Source of the DNA: Cacconaster sp045601245
Lineage (GTDB): Bacteria; Bacteroidota; Bacteroidia; Bacteroidales; UBA932
DNA: 58,357 bases
Assembly (NCBI GenBank): GCA_045601245.1
Contig: JAZRZH010000047.1
Span: forward strand, 1-58,357
Direction: 5' to 3'
Shown here: piece after piece, positions 7,889 through 16,622 of the stretch
Layout of the letters: each line of letters starts with the position of its first letter
Numbering within the stretch: the first letter of the stretch is position 1
Notes under the pieces: model-generated
What the model saw: the letters and a program-made list of their open reading frames with translations, nothing else
Told to the model about the DNA's origin: nothing
Databases searched by the model: none
Translations under genes and position numbers: made by a program

Positions 7889-8557
7889 CTATTTCTTGCT
7901 TCTCTTGATAATTTCGTCCACCATTCCGTAATTCACAGCCTCCTCGGCGGTCATCCAGAAATCACGGTCAGCATCCCTCGTGATTTCCTCAAGGCTTCGT
8001 CCGGTATGTTCCACGAGGATATCGTAAAGCTCGCTCTTGAGTTTAAGGATTTCACGCGCGGTAATCTCAATATCAGAAGCCTGTCCCTCAGCGCCACCCA
8101 TCGGCTGATGTATCATCACCCTTGAATGAGGCAGGATTGAACGCTTGCCGTGTGTCCCGGCAGCAAGCAGGACAGATGCCATCGAAGCTGCCATACCAGT
8201 GCAGACCGTAGCCACATCGGAATGAAGGGTCTGCATTGTGTCATAAATGGCAAGCCCGGAATAAACGACACCGCCAGGAGAATTAATATAAAGTGTGATA
8301 TCGGAATCCGCGCCGGTCGAGTCCAGGAACAGCAGCTGCGCCTGGATGATATTGGCGACATCATCATCGATACCGCATCCGAGGAATATGATACGGTCCA
8401 TCATCAGGCGGCTGAACACGTCCATCTGAGCGACATTCAACTGACGCTCCTCAATGATGATAGGATTGATGTAGCTGTCATAAACTGACGATATGCGGGA
8501 CAGTTTGGAAGAACTGATACCGCAGTGCTTCACTGCATATTTCTCGAATTCGGTCAT
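7889..8557 (-). CDS. clpP: ClpP, serine protease subunit of ClpXP
   Basis: This is the tetradecameric peptidase core that degrades substrates delivered by ClpX. I take the ATG at 8557 (MTEFEKYAVKH), giving 222 aa. A TTG six codons upstream is in frame, but the chosen start matches the usual Bacteroidales N-terminus. The catalytic triad is visible as Ser125 (GMAAS), His150 (MIHQP) and Asp195 (RDADRDFW). The oxyanion-side loop NSPGG and the handle helix are intact. The gene lies between tig and clpX. Confidence 0.97.
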   Translation of the reverse strand: MTEFEKYAVKHCGISSSKLSRISSVYDSYINPIIIEERQLNVAQMDVFSRLMMDRIIFLGCGIDDDVANIIQAQLLFLDSTGADSDITLYINSPGGVVYSGLAIYDTMQTLHSDVATVCTGMAASMASVLLAAGTHGKRSILPHSRVMIHQPMGGAEGQASDIEITAREILKLKSELYDILVEHTGRSLEEITRDADRDFWMTAEEAVNYGMVDEIIKRSKK

Positions 8558-8580
8558 ATTTCCAATAAAAGTCAAATCAG

Positions 8581-9903
8581 TTATGCTGTAAGTTCACGCA
8601 TTTTTTCGAGGGTAACCTTCTTTGTGTCGAGAGTGACGTTCTTGCGAACATACTCGAGAGCGAGGTCGTCCTCAACCTTCTCGACTACGCGGCGGCCCTG
8701 CTGCTCGTCCTTGAGCATATTCTCCGCATACTGGGTGAGCATATCGTCAGGTGTGTTGCCCATTCCGTACATTGCAAACTGGTATGCGGCGATCTTCTTT
8801 GCCTCGTTGAGAACGGCGTCCTTGGTGACCTGGATCTTCTGGGCCTTGAGGATGGAGTTGCGCACGAGTTCCCAGCGAAAATCCTTTGCAAAGAGATCGT
8901 ATTCCTTCTCGATATCCTCCTTGGTGAACTTACCGTCGTTTGCAACGAAAATCCAGCGTTTCATAAATGCATCCGGAAGGGTGATGTCAGCCTTCTTGAG
9001 AAGATATTCCTTGGCGTCAATCATAAAGCGGTAGTCACTCTCCTGAGCGTATTCGCTCTCGAGACGTTCCTTGACCTTGGCGTCGAATTCCTCTTCATTC
9101 TTCACTACGTCCTTGCCGAAGATATTGTCAAATGTCTCCTGAGTCATCGGTGCGTTCACGAATGTCTTGACCTCGGCGACCGTCATTTTCCAGTCTGTCG
9201 GAAGTGTGCCGAGCTCCTCTTTCTTTACATTGAACATCGCCGCGCGGTCTGACTCGTTTGCGAAAGTCTTAACGATATCGACATCCCTGGTATCACCGGC
9301 CTTAAGGCCGACGAATGACGCCTTGATATCCTCATCCTTGATGCTGCGGATAGCAACATATGCCTTCTCGACCTTCTGGTCGCCGCTCTCGAAATCAGCG
9401 ATCACGAAGTCATCCTCCTTGGCGGTCTTGCCCTTCTCGAGGGTGCCGAACTGCTTAAGGAGATTGTTCTTGTAATCCTTGACAGCCTTAGCTGTTGTGT
9501 TTACATTATAGTAAGGTATCTTGTCGTCAGCAGAAACCTTGACATCGACCTTCGGTGCAAGTGCAATATCGAAATCAAAAGTAAATTTGTCAGGGTCGTC
9601 CCAATTGTTCTTCTCCTCTTTCTCGCTAGGAAGCGGCTCACCGATGACATTGAGCTTCTTGTCTTCGATGAATTTGCCGAGCTGCTCGGATACGATACCG
9701 TTGATGACGTCAGCGAGCGCCTGTCCGCCGTAGAGTCTCTCGACGAGTGACATAGGGGCCATTCCCTTGCGGAAGCCCTTGAGGTCCGCAGTCCTGCGGA
9801 ATTCGTTCAACTTCTTCTTTCTGGCATCTGCCCAGTCTTCTTTTTCGAGTTCGATGCTGACGGTCAGATTGAGATCGTCAACCTTTTTCTGCTTGATATT
9901 CAT
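8581..9903 (-). CDS. tig: Trigger factor, ribosome-associated chaperone
   Basis: Trigger factor binds the ribosomal exit tunnel and shields nascent chains. The start at 9903 (MNIKQKKVDDLNLTV, 440 aa) is preferred because the upstream in-frame extension would run over the promoter. The ribosome-binding loop appears as FRRTADLKGFRKGMAP near residues 31-46 (the family signature is GFRxGxxP). A degenerate PPIase-like domain and a C-terminal helical domain follow. As in many Bacteroidota, the PPIase part is divergent. It is the first gene of the tig-clpP-clpX operon. Confidence 0.95.
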   Translation of the reverse strand: MNIKQKKVDDLNLTVSIELEKEDWADARKKKLNEFRRTADLKGFRKGMAPMSLVERLYGGQALADVINGIVSEQLGKFIEDKKLNVIGEPLPSEKEEKNNWDDPDKFTFDFDIALAPKVDVKVSADDKIPYYNVNTTAKAVKDYKNNLLKQFGTLEKGKTAKEDDFVIADFESGDQKVEKAYVAIRSIKDEDIKASFVGLKAGDTRDVDIVKTFANESDRAAMFNVKKEELGTLPTDWKMTVAEVKTFVNAPMTQETFDNIFGKDVVKNEEEFDAKVKERLESEYAQESDYRFMIDAKEYLLKKADITLPDAFMKRWIFVANDGKFTKEDIEKEYDLFAKDFRWELVRNSILKAQKIQVTKDAVLNEAKKIAAYQFAMYGMGNTPDDMLTQYAENMLKDEQQGRRVVEKVEDDLALEYVRKNVTLDTKKVTLEKMRELTA

Positions 9904-9943
9904 TTTGGTATTGAAATTTATATTATTTCGTTTTGATATAAAG

Positions 9944-9976
9944 TTCGCAAAAGTAATAAAAAAATGGCTATCTTTG
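9944..9976 (+). promoter_or_regulatory. Promoter of the M20 dipeptidase, overlapping the tig promoter
   Basis: TTCG (9944-9947, 3/4 match), a 21-bp spacer and TATCTTTG (9969-9976) point to the plus strand. The transcript would start near 9980, about 25 nt before the dipeptidase ATG. Confidence 0.6.
9948..9955 (-). promoter_or_regulatory. -7 box of the tig-clpP-clpX promoter
   Basis: TACTTTTG on the minus strand is a full -7 match 45 bp before the tig ATG. No clean -33 TTTG is present at the expected distance. It lies inside the divergent dipeptidase promoter, so only one of the two can be occupied at a time. Confidence 0.55.
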
Positions 9977-10004
9977 TAAGAAACACCAATAAAACCCACC
10001 CCTT

Positions 10005-11360
10005 ATGGAAATTAAAGAGTACATTGAGAAAAATAAAGACCGCTTCTTCAGCGAATTGTTCGAGATTCTCCGCATCCCTTCAATCAGTTCCGACCCAGCC
10101 CACAAGAAGGATATGCAACGCTGCGCGAAAAAAATTGCCGAACTGATAAAGGCAGCCGGAGCCGACAAGGTAGAGATATGCGAAACAGCCGGGAACCCCG
10201 TGGTATTCGCCGAGAAAAAAGTTGACCCGAAGGCCTCCACAATTCTCGTATACGGCCACTATGACGTGATGCCGGTTGATCCGCTGGAGCTTTGGAAAAC
10301 CGACCCGTTCGAGCCCGTGATCAAGGACGGAGCCATCTGGGGCCGCGGTGCCAATGACGACAAGGGACAGCATTTCATGCATATCAAGGCATTCGAATAT
10401 ATGGTGAAGGAAGGCAAACTCAAGCATAATGTCAAATTCCTTTTCGAAGGCGAAGAGGAGATCAGCTCCCCGAGCCTTCCGGTATGGATTGAGGCGAACA
10501 GAAAAAAACTCGCCTGCGACGCCATTCTCATTTCCGACACCACTCAGAAAGCCGAAGACGTGCCGACAATGTGCACCGGTATGCGAGGCCTCTGCGCATT
10601 TGAAATAAACGTCAAGGGTCCGGACAAGGATGTCCATTCCGGCCACTATGGCGGTGCTATCTACAATCCGATCCAAGCTTTGTGCGATATGCTCTCCAGC
10701 CTCATTGACAAGGACGGGCACGTGACCGTCAAAGGCTTCTATGATGACGTGGACGAACTCAGCCGCAAGGACCGTGCGATGCTGAGCCAGCTCAAGATTG
10801 ACGAAAAGGAATTCTGCAACAGCATAGGCATTCCTGCCACAAAGGGCGAGAAGGGATACAAGACTTCAGAGCGCGAATCAATCCGTCCGTGTTTCGACAT
10901 CAACGGTATCTGGGGCGGATTCACCGGAACCGGCATCAAGACCATCATCCCTTCCGAAGCGCACGCAAAAGTTTCAATGCGTCTGGTTCCTTATCAGGAC
11001 AGTATGAAAATTGCAAAGCTTTTCGAGAAGCACATCAAATCCATCGCGCCTAAGGGCGTAAAGGTGACGACCAAACTCCACCATGGCGGTGAAGCCTTCT
11101 GCACTCCGCTCGGCTCCAAGGAATACGCGGCAGCATCAAAGGCAATGGCGAAAGTTTACGGAATGGAACCGACCCCTTATCGCGGAGGCGGCAGCATAAC
11201 CGTCATAGCGGAAGCCCAGAAGATACTCAAGGCCACCCCTGTCCTTCTCGGATTCGGACTCGAGCAGGACTGCATCCATTCGCCGAACGAGAATTACAAG
11301 ATCAAGCAGTTCTTCCGTGGCATCGAGTGCATAACTGAATTCTACAACCTGTACGAATAG
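10005..11360 (+). CDS. M20-family dipeptidase/metallopeptidase
   Basis: A 451-aa cytoplasmic zinc peptidase of the M20 (PepV/CNDP-like) family, which cleaves dipeptides and related amides. The first metal site is YGHYDVMPVD near residues 83-92. The bridging Asp lies in WGRGANDDKG near 110, and the catalytic Glu pair in EGEEEISS near 148. A dimerisation (lid) domain with HSGHYGG follows near 210. A final metal ligand sits in the C-terminal HSPNENY. The length fits the longer M20 dipeptidases rather than succinyl-DAP desuccinylase. Substrate cannot be set from sequence. A chromate-transporter pair starts 23 bp downstream, probably on the same transcript. Confidence 0.9.
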   Translation: MEIKEYIEKNKDRFFSELFEILRIPSISSDPAHKKDMQRCAKKIAELIKAAGADKVEICETAGNPVVFAEKKVDPKASTILVYGHYDVMPVDPLELWKTDPFEPVIKDGAIWGRGANDDKGQHFMHIKAFEYMVKEGKLKHNVKFLFEGEEEISSPSLPVWIEANRKKLACDAILISDTTQKAEDVPTMCTGMRGLCAFEINVKGPDKDVHSGHYGGAIYNPIQALCDMLSSLIDKDGHVTVKGFYDDVDELSRKDRAMLSQLKIDEKEFCNSIGIPATKGEKGYKTSERESIRPCFDINGIWGGFTGTGIKTIIPSEAHAKVSMRLVPYQDSMKIAKLFEKHIKSIAPKGVKVTTKLHHGGEAFCTPLGSKEYAAASKAMAKVYGMEPTPYRGGGSITVIAEAQKILKATPVLLGFGLEQDCIHSPNENYKIKQFFRGIECITEFYNLYE

Positions 11361-11383
11361 TACCGGACGGGAAGGATGTGGCG

Positions 11384-11923
11384 ATGCTCTGGCAACTCTT
11401 CATCAGTTTTTTCAAAATAGGCGCCTTCACTTTCGGCAGCGGATATGCGATGCTCCCTATGATTGAAAAGGAGGTCGTGGACCGCAAGAAATGGTTCGAG
11501 AGGGAGGATTTCTACAATCATCTGGCCCTGGCACAGTCGTCGCCGGGGCCGATGGCTTTGAATACCGCCGTATTCGTCGGATACAGGATGCAGGGATGGG
11601 CAGGAGCGCTGGCGGCCGTACTGGGGTCCGTAATCCCCTGCTTCAGCATCATCCTGATCATAGCGGTTTTTTTCGGCGATATCCGCGATAACCAATATGT
11701 CGAAGCCGCGTTCAAGGGCATACGTCCCGCAGTCGTGGCATTGATCGCAGTGCCGTTCGTCAATATGCTCAAGCCGCTCAAATGGCCGATGGTATGCCTC
11801 GGCATCGCGGTGGCATTATGTATCTGGCAGACAGGCATATCACCGATACTGTTCATCATTGCCGGCGCCGTCGCCGGCATTATCGAAGTGCTCATCAAGG
11901 CACCGAAGGAGGACGGGAAATGA
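11384..11923 (+). CDS. chrA: Chromate transporter, short-chain ChrA subunit 1
   Basis: A 179-aa membrane protein with five or six hydrophobic segments, one half of a split ChrA (CHR family). The N-terminal signature FFKIGAFTFGSGYAM lies near residues 9-23 and the conserved SSPGPMALNTAVFVGY near 50-65. The ATG at 11384 is used; an in-frame GTG two codons upstream is possible. Its stop overlaps the next gene's start (ATGA), so the two halves are made together and probably pair in the membrane. CHR proteins export chromate in characterised cases, but many gut homologues have unknown anion substrates. Confidence 0.9.
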   Translation: MLWQLFISFFKIGAFTFGSGYAMLPMIEKEVVDRKKWFEREDFYNHLALAQSSPGPMALNTAVFVGYRMQGWAGALAAVLGSVIPCFSIILIIAVFFGDIRDNQYVEAAFKGIRPAVVALIAVPFVNMLKPLKWPMVCLGIAVALCIWQTGISPILFIIAGAVAGIIEVLIKAPKEDGK

Positions 11924-12441
11924 TTTATCTGCAACTGTTCCTCAGCTTCCTCAAAATCGGATTCTTCGGCTTCGGCGGAGGATATGCGATGCTTTCCCTC
12001 ATCCAAAGCGAAGTCGTGGTGCGGCACGCCTGGCTTACCGGAACCCAACTGACCGATATAGTTGCGATTTCGCAGATGACTCCGGGCCCGATAGCAATCA
12101 ACAGCGCCACTTTTGTGGGGTACACCGTCACCGGCAATGTATTCGGATCACTGCTGGCCACGACCGCAGTGTGTCTGCCACCACTGACCCTTATGGCCGC
12201 AATCACCGTCTTTTACCACAAAGTGCAGCACAACCGCTTCGTGGAAGGGGCGCTCAAATGGATGCGCCCGATGCTGGCCGGTATGATCGGCGCGGCGGCG
12301 CTCGTTTTCCTCAACAAAGACTCCTTCATCGACTGGACCAGCGCAGTCATTTTCGCCGCAGCGTTCGCCGCCACCTGGTTCAAGGTTGACGCCATTCTCA
12401 TTATCGTTCTCGCAGCCATTACGGGAATCATATTATACTAA
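11920..12441 (+). CDS. chrA: Chromate transporter, short-chain ChrA subunit 2
   Basis: A 173-aa second half of the split CHR transporter, starting inside the stop codon of the first (ATGA). It repeats the family motifs FLKIGFFGFGGGYAM and MTPGPIAINSATFVGY with clear differences from subunit 1, so it is a true paralogous partner and not a recent copy. The two are expected to sit in opposite membrane orientations, as in other bidomain or paired CHR proteins. A longer in-frame upstream start was rejected because it would overlap subunit 1 extensively. Confidence 0.9.
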   Translation: MIYLQLFLSFLKIGFFGFGGGYAMLSLIQSEVVVRHAWLTGTQLTDIVAISQMTPGPIAINSATFVGYTVTGNVFGSLLATTAVCLPPLTLMAAITVFYHKVQHNRFVEGALKWMRPMLAGMIGAAALVFLNKDSFIDWTSAVIFAAAFAATWFKVDAILIIVLAAITGIILY

Positions 12442-12451
12442 AATATCGAGT

Positions 12452-12468
12452 ACACGCTTGCGTGTTTT
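12452..12468 (+). terminator. Small hairpin terminator after the ChrA pair
   Basis: ACACGC-TT-GCGTGT followed by TTTTC lies 10 bp after the ChrA stop. The stem is short (6 bp) and the U-run brief, so termination may be partial, allowing read-through into gyrB. Confidence 0.45.
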
Positions 12469-12483
12469 CTCAATATTTATTAG

Positions 12484-12491
12484 TATATTTG
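12484..12491 (+). promoter_or_regulatory. -7 box of the gyrB-trpB2 promoter
   Basis: TATATTTG is a full -7 match 18 bp before the gyrB ATG, predicting a leader of about 14 nt. No -33 TTTG stands at the ideal spacing. Confidence 0.55.
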
Positions 12492-12509
12492 TAGGTTAAA
12501 ATATTTACA

Positions 12510-14498
12510 ATGGCAGAGAACGAAATCAATCAGGCAGAGGCCCAGTATTCGGCCGACAGTATCCAGGTCCTCGAAGGACTTGAAGCAGTCCGCAAACGTC
12601 CGTCAATGTACATCGGCGACATCAGCGACAGAGGCCTCCACCATCTTGTATATGAAGTAGTCGACAACTCGATCGACGAAGCCCTCGCAGGCTTCTGCGA
12701 CGATATTGTCGTAACGATAAACGAAGACAACTCGATTACGGTCAAGGATAACGGCCGCGGCATCCCTACCGGAATGCACGAGAAGGAGAAGCGCTCAGCG
12801 CTCGAGGTCGTGCTCACCGTACTCCACGCCGGAGGAAAGTTCAGCAAGGACAGCTACAAGGTGTCCGGCGGTCTTCATGGTGTCGGCGTCTCCTGCGTGA
12901 ACGCCCTCTCAGACCATCTCAAGGCCGAGATTCACCGCGAAGGCAAAATCTTCGTGCAGGAATTCAGCCAGGGCAAACCGCTTTACAGCGTGAAGGTGGT
13001 CGGTGAAACCGAGGATACCGGAACTATCATCACTTTCCATCCGGACAGGGAGATATTCGTCAATTCCGACTGCGTCTACAACTACAACACCCTCGCATCC
13101 CGTCTGCGTGAACTCGCATACCTCAACAAGGGCATCAGGCTGACACTCGTCGACAAGCGTTACGGTGACAAGACCGTATATGACGAGGACGGCATCGAGC
13201 ACAAGGTCGCAGCCCAGGACGTATTCTATTCCGAAAAGGGTCTCCGCGAATTCGTGGAGTGGCTCGACGGCAACCGCAAGCGCCTCACAGAGCAGCCGAT
13301 CTACCTCGAGACCAACAAGGTCATCCCTATCGAGATGGCTATGCAATATAACGAGGACTTCAACGAGAACATCCATTCATACGTCAACAATATCAACACA
13401 ATAGAGGGCGGTACACACCTCATCGGTTTCCGAGCCGGCCTCACCAGCACGCTCAAGTCCTACGCGGACAAGAACGGATTCCTCGCCAAGGCGAAGGTCG
13501 ACATCGCACCTGAAGACTTCCGCGAAGGCCTTACGGCAGTCATTTCCGTCAAGGTTGCAGAACCGCAGTTCGAAGGCCAGACCAAGACCAAGCTCGGCAA
13601 TACCGAAGTAAGAGGCGCAGTACAGAGCGCTGTAAGCGCCGCACTCGAGCAGTTCCTCGAGGAGAATCCGAAAGAGGCCAAGATCATCATCGACAAGGTG
13701 GTCCTCGCCGCACAGGCACGTCAGGCAGCCCGCAAGGCACGCGAGATGGTGCAGCGAAAGACCGTGATGTCCGGCAGCGGACTTCCCGGCAAACTCGCCG
13801 ACTGCTCCGACCGCGATCCTGCCAAATGCGAACTCTTCCTCGTCGAGGGAGATTCCGCAGGCGGAACTGCAAAGCAGGGCCGCGACCGTAATTTCCAGGC
13901 CATCCTGCCGCTCCGAGGCAAAATCCTCAACGTGGAGAAGGCAATGGAGCACCGCGCATTCGAGAGCGAGGAGATCCGCAACATATTCACCGCCCTCGGC
14001 GTGACAATCGGAACCGAAGAGGATCCTAAGCAGCTAAACCTCAGCAAACTGAGATATCACAAGGTCATCATCATGACCGATGCCGATGTCGACGGAAGTC
14101 ATATCGCCACCCTCATCCTGACCTTCTTCTTCAGGTATATGCCGGACCTCATCCGCAACGGATACGTCTACATCGCCACCCCTCCTCTCTACCTCGTCGC
14201 AAAGGGCAAGGAGAAGGAATACTGCTGGACCGACAATCAGCGCACCGCCGCCATCGAGCGCATCGGCAAGGGCAAGGAAGGCGGCCTGAAGATCCAGAGA
14301 TACAAAGGTCTCGGCGAAATGACTGACGCTCAGCTGTGGGACACCACAATGAACCCGGAGACACGAATCCTCCGCCAGGTACGCATTGAAAACGCGATGG
14401 AAGCGGACAAGATATTCTCTATGCTTATGGGAGACGAGGTCGCACCGCGCCGCGAATTCATCGAGCAGAACGCCGACAAGGCAAACATTGACGCATAA
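12510..14498 (+). CDS. gyrB: DNA gyrase subunit B
   Basis: The ATPase subunit of DNA gyrase, which introduces negative supercoils together with GyrA. The 662-aa length is usual for Bacteroidota (no E. coli-type insert). The GHKL ATPase domain is N-terminal with DNSIDEAL at residues 52-59 and GLHGVGVS near 123. The Toprim domain has the catalytic Glu in EGDSAGG near 445 and the metal pair in TDADVDGSH near 523. The end is the normal GyrB tail. TrpB2 begins 2 bp after the stop, so the two are cotranscribed. Confidence 0.97.
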   Translation: MAENEINQAEAQYSADSIQVLEGLEAVRKRPSMYIGDISDRGLHHLVYEVVDNSIDEALAGFCDDIVVTINEDNSITVKDNGRGIPTGMHEKEKRSALEVVLTVLHAGGKFSKDSYKVSGGLHGVGVSCVNALSDHLKAEIHREGKIFVQEFSQGKPLYSVKVVGETEDTGTIITFHPDREIFVNSDCVYNYNTLASRLRELAYLNKGIRLTLVDKRYGDKTVYDEDGIEHKVAAQDVFYSEKGLREFVEWLDGNRKRLTEQPIYLETNKVIPIEMAMQYNEDFNENIHSYVNNINTIEGGTHLIGFRAGLTSTLKSYADKNGFLAKAKVDIAPEDFREGLTAVISVKVAEPQFEGQTKTKLGNTEVRGAVQSAVSAALEQFLEENPKEAKIIIDKVVLAAQARQAARKAREMVQRKTVMSGSGLPGKLADCSDRDPAKCELFLVEGDSAGGTAKQGRDRNFQAILPLRGKILNVEKAMEHRAFESEEIRNIFTALGVTIGTEEDPKQLNLSKLRYHKVIIMTDADVDGSHIATLILTFFFRYMPDLIRNGYVYIATPPLYLVAKGKEKEYCWTDNQRTAAIERIGKGKEGGLKIQRYKGLGEMTDAQLWDTTMNPETRILRQVRIENAMEADKIFSMLMGDEVAPRREFIEQNADKANIDA

Positions 14499-14500
14499 TT

Positions 14501-15823
14501 ATGGCACAGAAAAGATATTTCCTCACGGAAGACGAAATCCCAAGACAATGGTATAACATCCAGGCCGATATGGTCACCAAGCCGGCCCCGATGCTGAACC
14601 CGAAAACAATGAAGCCTGTCACCATCGAAGACCTCAGCGAGATATTCTGCGTTGAGTGCTCGAAGCAGGAACTCAATATGACCGACAGGTGGATCGACAT
14701 CCCTGACGAGGTGCGCGAAATGTACAAATACTACCGCAGCACTCCGCTGGTCAGGGCATACGGCCTTGAAAAGGCTCTGGACACACCAGCCCACATCTAC
14801 TTCAAGAACGAGAGCGTGAGCCCGGTGGGAAGCCATAAGCTCAACTCCGCCCTGGCTCAGGCCTGGTACTGCAAGCAGGAAGGCATTTCCAATGTAACAA
14901 CGGAGACAGGCGCTGGACAGTGGGGCACCGCACTCAGCTATGCATCCAACCTGTTCGGCCTCAACGCGGCCGTATACCAGGTCAAGATCAGCTACGAGCA
15001 GAAGCCATACCGCCGCTCGATGATGCAGCTCTTCGGAGCCCAGGTCACCCCTTCCCCATCTATGTCCACGCGTGCCGGCAAAGATATCCTCACTGCAAAC
15101 CCGAACCATCAGGGATCGCTCGGAACAGCGATTTCCGAGGCAGTGGAGCTCGCAAGGATGACACCTGAGAAATGCAAGTACGCGCTCGGCTCCACAATGA
15201 GCCACGTATCCCTGCACCAGACCGTAATAGGCCTCGAGGCAGAGAAACAGATGGAGATGGCCGGCGAATATCCTGATATCATCGTGGCCTGCTTCGGAGG
15301 CGGATCCAATTTCAGCGGAATTTCATTCCCGTTCATGAGGCACAATATACTCGACGGATCGAAGACAAAGTTCATTGCAGCCGAGCCTTCCTCCTGCCCG
15401 AAGATGACACAGGGAACATTCGAATACGACTTCGGAGATGAGGCCGGATACACTCCGCTCATCAAGATGTACACCCTCGGCCACAAGTTCACACCTGCCA
15501 ACATCCACGCAGGCGGCCTCCGATATCACGGAGCGGGCTCGATTGTATCACAGCTCTACCACGACGGAATGATGGAGGCTGCGGATATCCCGCAGGTCGA
15601 ATCATTCGACGCCGCTGCGCTATTCGCAAAGGCCGAAGGCATTGTTCCCGCACCGGAATCAGGCCATGCCATCGCTGCCGCAATCCGCGAAGCGGTGAAG
15701 TGCCGTGAAGCCGGTGAAAAGAAGGTCATCCTCTTCAACCTTACCGGTCACGGAATGCTAGATATGGCATCATACGATCAGTACCTGAGGGGTAACCTCG
15801 TCAACTATACATACACTAAGTAG
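14501..15823 (+). CDS. trpB2: TrpB2-type tryptophan synthase beta-like, PLP-dependent
   Basis: A 440-aa PLP enzyme of the TrpB2 (tryptophan synthase beta-like) family, which can join indole and serine to give tryptophan. It is longer at the N-terminus than TrpB1 (residues 1-75). The PLP lysine is Lys113 in GSHKLNSALA, and the phosphate-binding glycine loop is CFGGGSNF near residue 264. No trpA is adjacent, so it probably acts as an indole-salvage enzyme rather than in a channelled alpha/beta complex; that is inference. It sits 2 bp after gyrB. No terminator is apparent before the rplU promoter. Confidence 0.92.
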   Translation: MAQKRYFLTEDEIPRQWYNIQADMVTKPAPMLNPKTMKPVTIEDLSEIFCVECSKQELNMTDRWIDIPDEVREMYKYYRSTPLVRAYGLEKALDTPAHIYFKNESVSPVGSHKLNSALAQAWYCKQEGISNVTTETGAGQWGTALSYASNLFGLNAAVYQVKISYEQKPYRRSMMQLFGAQVTPSPSMSTRAGKDILTANPNHQGSLGTAISEAVELARMTPEKCKYALGSTMSHVSLHQTVIGLEAEKQMEMAGEYPDIIVACFGGGSNFSGISFPFMRHNILDGSKTKFIAAEPSSCPKMTQGTFEYDFGDEAGYTPLIKMYTLGHKFTPANIHAGGLRYHGAGSIVSQLYHDGMMEAADIPQVESFDAAALFAKAEGIVPAPESGHAIAAAIREAVKCREAGEKKVILFNLTGHGMLDMASYDQYLRGNLVNYTYTK

Positions 15824-15843
15824 TTGATATTATTGAAATTAAT

Positions 15844-15874
15844 TTTGCTGCAAAGAGGAAAAAGATTAAATTTG
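15844..15874 (+). promoter_or_regulatory. rplU-rpmA promoter, perfect consensus
   Basis: TTTG (15844-15847), a 19-bp spacer and TAAATTTG (15867-15874) match the Bacteroidota consensus at every fixed position. The start would be near 15879. Confidence 0.85.
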
Positions 15875-15879
15875 CAGTC

Positions 15880-15969
15880 CCAAAATAATACTAGAAAACC
15901 GCTAAGCTAGTGAATAAGAGATACTTAAGCTGTATCCGCTTACGGTTATAAATTTTTAAAATTTATTTT
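15880..15969 (+). promoter_or_regulatory. 90-nt 5' leader of rplU
   Basis: The predicted transcript carries about 90 untranslated bases, long for this window. It has CTAG repeats (15891 and 15907 areas), a small hairpin TAAGC-N7-GCTTA (15926-15942) and an A/U-rich run up to the ATG. Ribosomal protein leaders often bind their own product; this could be such an autoregulatory site for L21, but the structure is not decisive by eye. Confidence 0.35.
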
Positions 15970-16278
15970 ATGTACGCAATCGTTGACATTGCAGGACAGC
16001 AATTTAAAGTTGAGGCAGGCAAGCAGATCTTCGTAAACCGTCAGGCTGCAGAAGTTGGTGCTTCCCTCGCATTTGACAAAGTTCTCCTTCTGGACAATGA
16101 AGGAACAGTAAAGGTAGGCGCTCCATACGTAGACGGCGCAAGCGTAAAGGCTACGGTTATCGAGCACTGCAAAGCAGACAAGGTTATCATCTTCAAGAAG
16201 GAACGCCGCAAGGGTTACCAGAAGAAGAACGGTCACCGTCAGTACCTTACAAAGATTCAGATTGAGGAAATTGCTTAA
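15970..16278 (+). CDS. rplU: 50S ribosomal protein L21
   Basis: A 102-aa primary rRNA-binding protein of the large subunit. The sequence opens MYAIVDIAGQQFKVEAG, the L21 signature, and ends in a basic segment with the conserved KKRRKGYQKKxGHRQ-type motif (here ERRKGYQKKNGHRQ). Length is normal. It starts after a 90-nt leader behind a perfect promoter and is followed 19 bp later by rpmA, as in nearly all bacteria. Confidence 0.98.
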   Translation: MYAIVDIAGQQFKVEAGKQIFVNRQAAEVGASLAFDKVLLLDNEGTVKVGAPYVDGASVKATVIEHCKADKVIIFKKERRKGYQKKNGHRQYLTKIQIEEIA

Positions 16279-16297
16279 TTAAAAAAAGGATTGGATT

Positions 16298-16555
16298 ATG
16301 GCACACAAGAAAGGTGTAGGTAGTTCTAAGAACGGCCGCGAATCAGAGAGCAAGCGCTTAGGTATCAAATTGTTCGGTGGCCAGGTTGCCAAGGCCGGCA
16401 ACATTCTGGTCCGTCAGAGAGGTACGGTACATTATCCGGGTGCAAACGTAGGTATGGGCAAGGACCACACCCTCTATGCACTTGTTGACGGTGTCGTTTC
16501 CTTCAGAAAGAAGGTTGGCAACAAGTCATTTGTATCCGTTACTCCGGAAGCATAG
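16298..16555 (+). CDS. rpmA: 50S ribosomal protein L27
   Basis: An 85-aa protein whose N-terminus reaches the peptidyl-transferase centre. It starts directly with MAHKKGVGSSKNGRE, so there is no cleavable N-terminal extension of the Firmicutes type. The core motif GTVHYPGANVGMGKDHTLYA is standard for L27. Second gene of the rplU-rpmA operon, ending before a strong terminator. Confidence 0.98.
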   Translation: MAHKKGVGSSKNGRESESKRLGIKLFGGQVAKAGNILVRQRGTVHYPGANVGMGKDHTLYALVDGVVSFRKKVGNKSFVSVTPEA

Positions 16556-16572
16556 GCAATTCTGTCTAATAG

Positions 16573-16605
16573 AAACGCCGGCCCGAAAGGACCGGCGTTT
16601 TTTAT
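16573..16605 (+). terminator. Terminator of rplU-rpmA
   Basis: A 9-bp stem (AAACGCCGG at 16573-16581 with CCGGCGTTT at 16592-16600), a 10-nt loop and a run of U. The same hairpin lies just past the convergent glycosyltransferase gene and may serve both strands. Confidence 0.9.
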
Positions 16606-16622
16606 TTATTGAAATCTGAATC

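Noticed and set aside
14330..15217. 295-codon open frame opposite the gyrB end and trpB2
   Set aside because: Spans two well-supported genes on the other strand and resembles no protein family.
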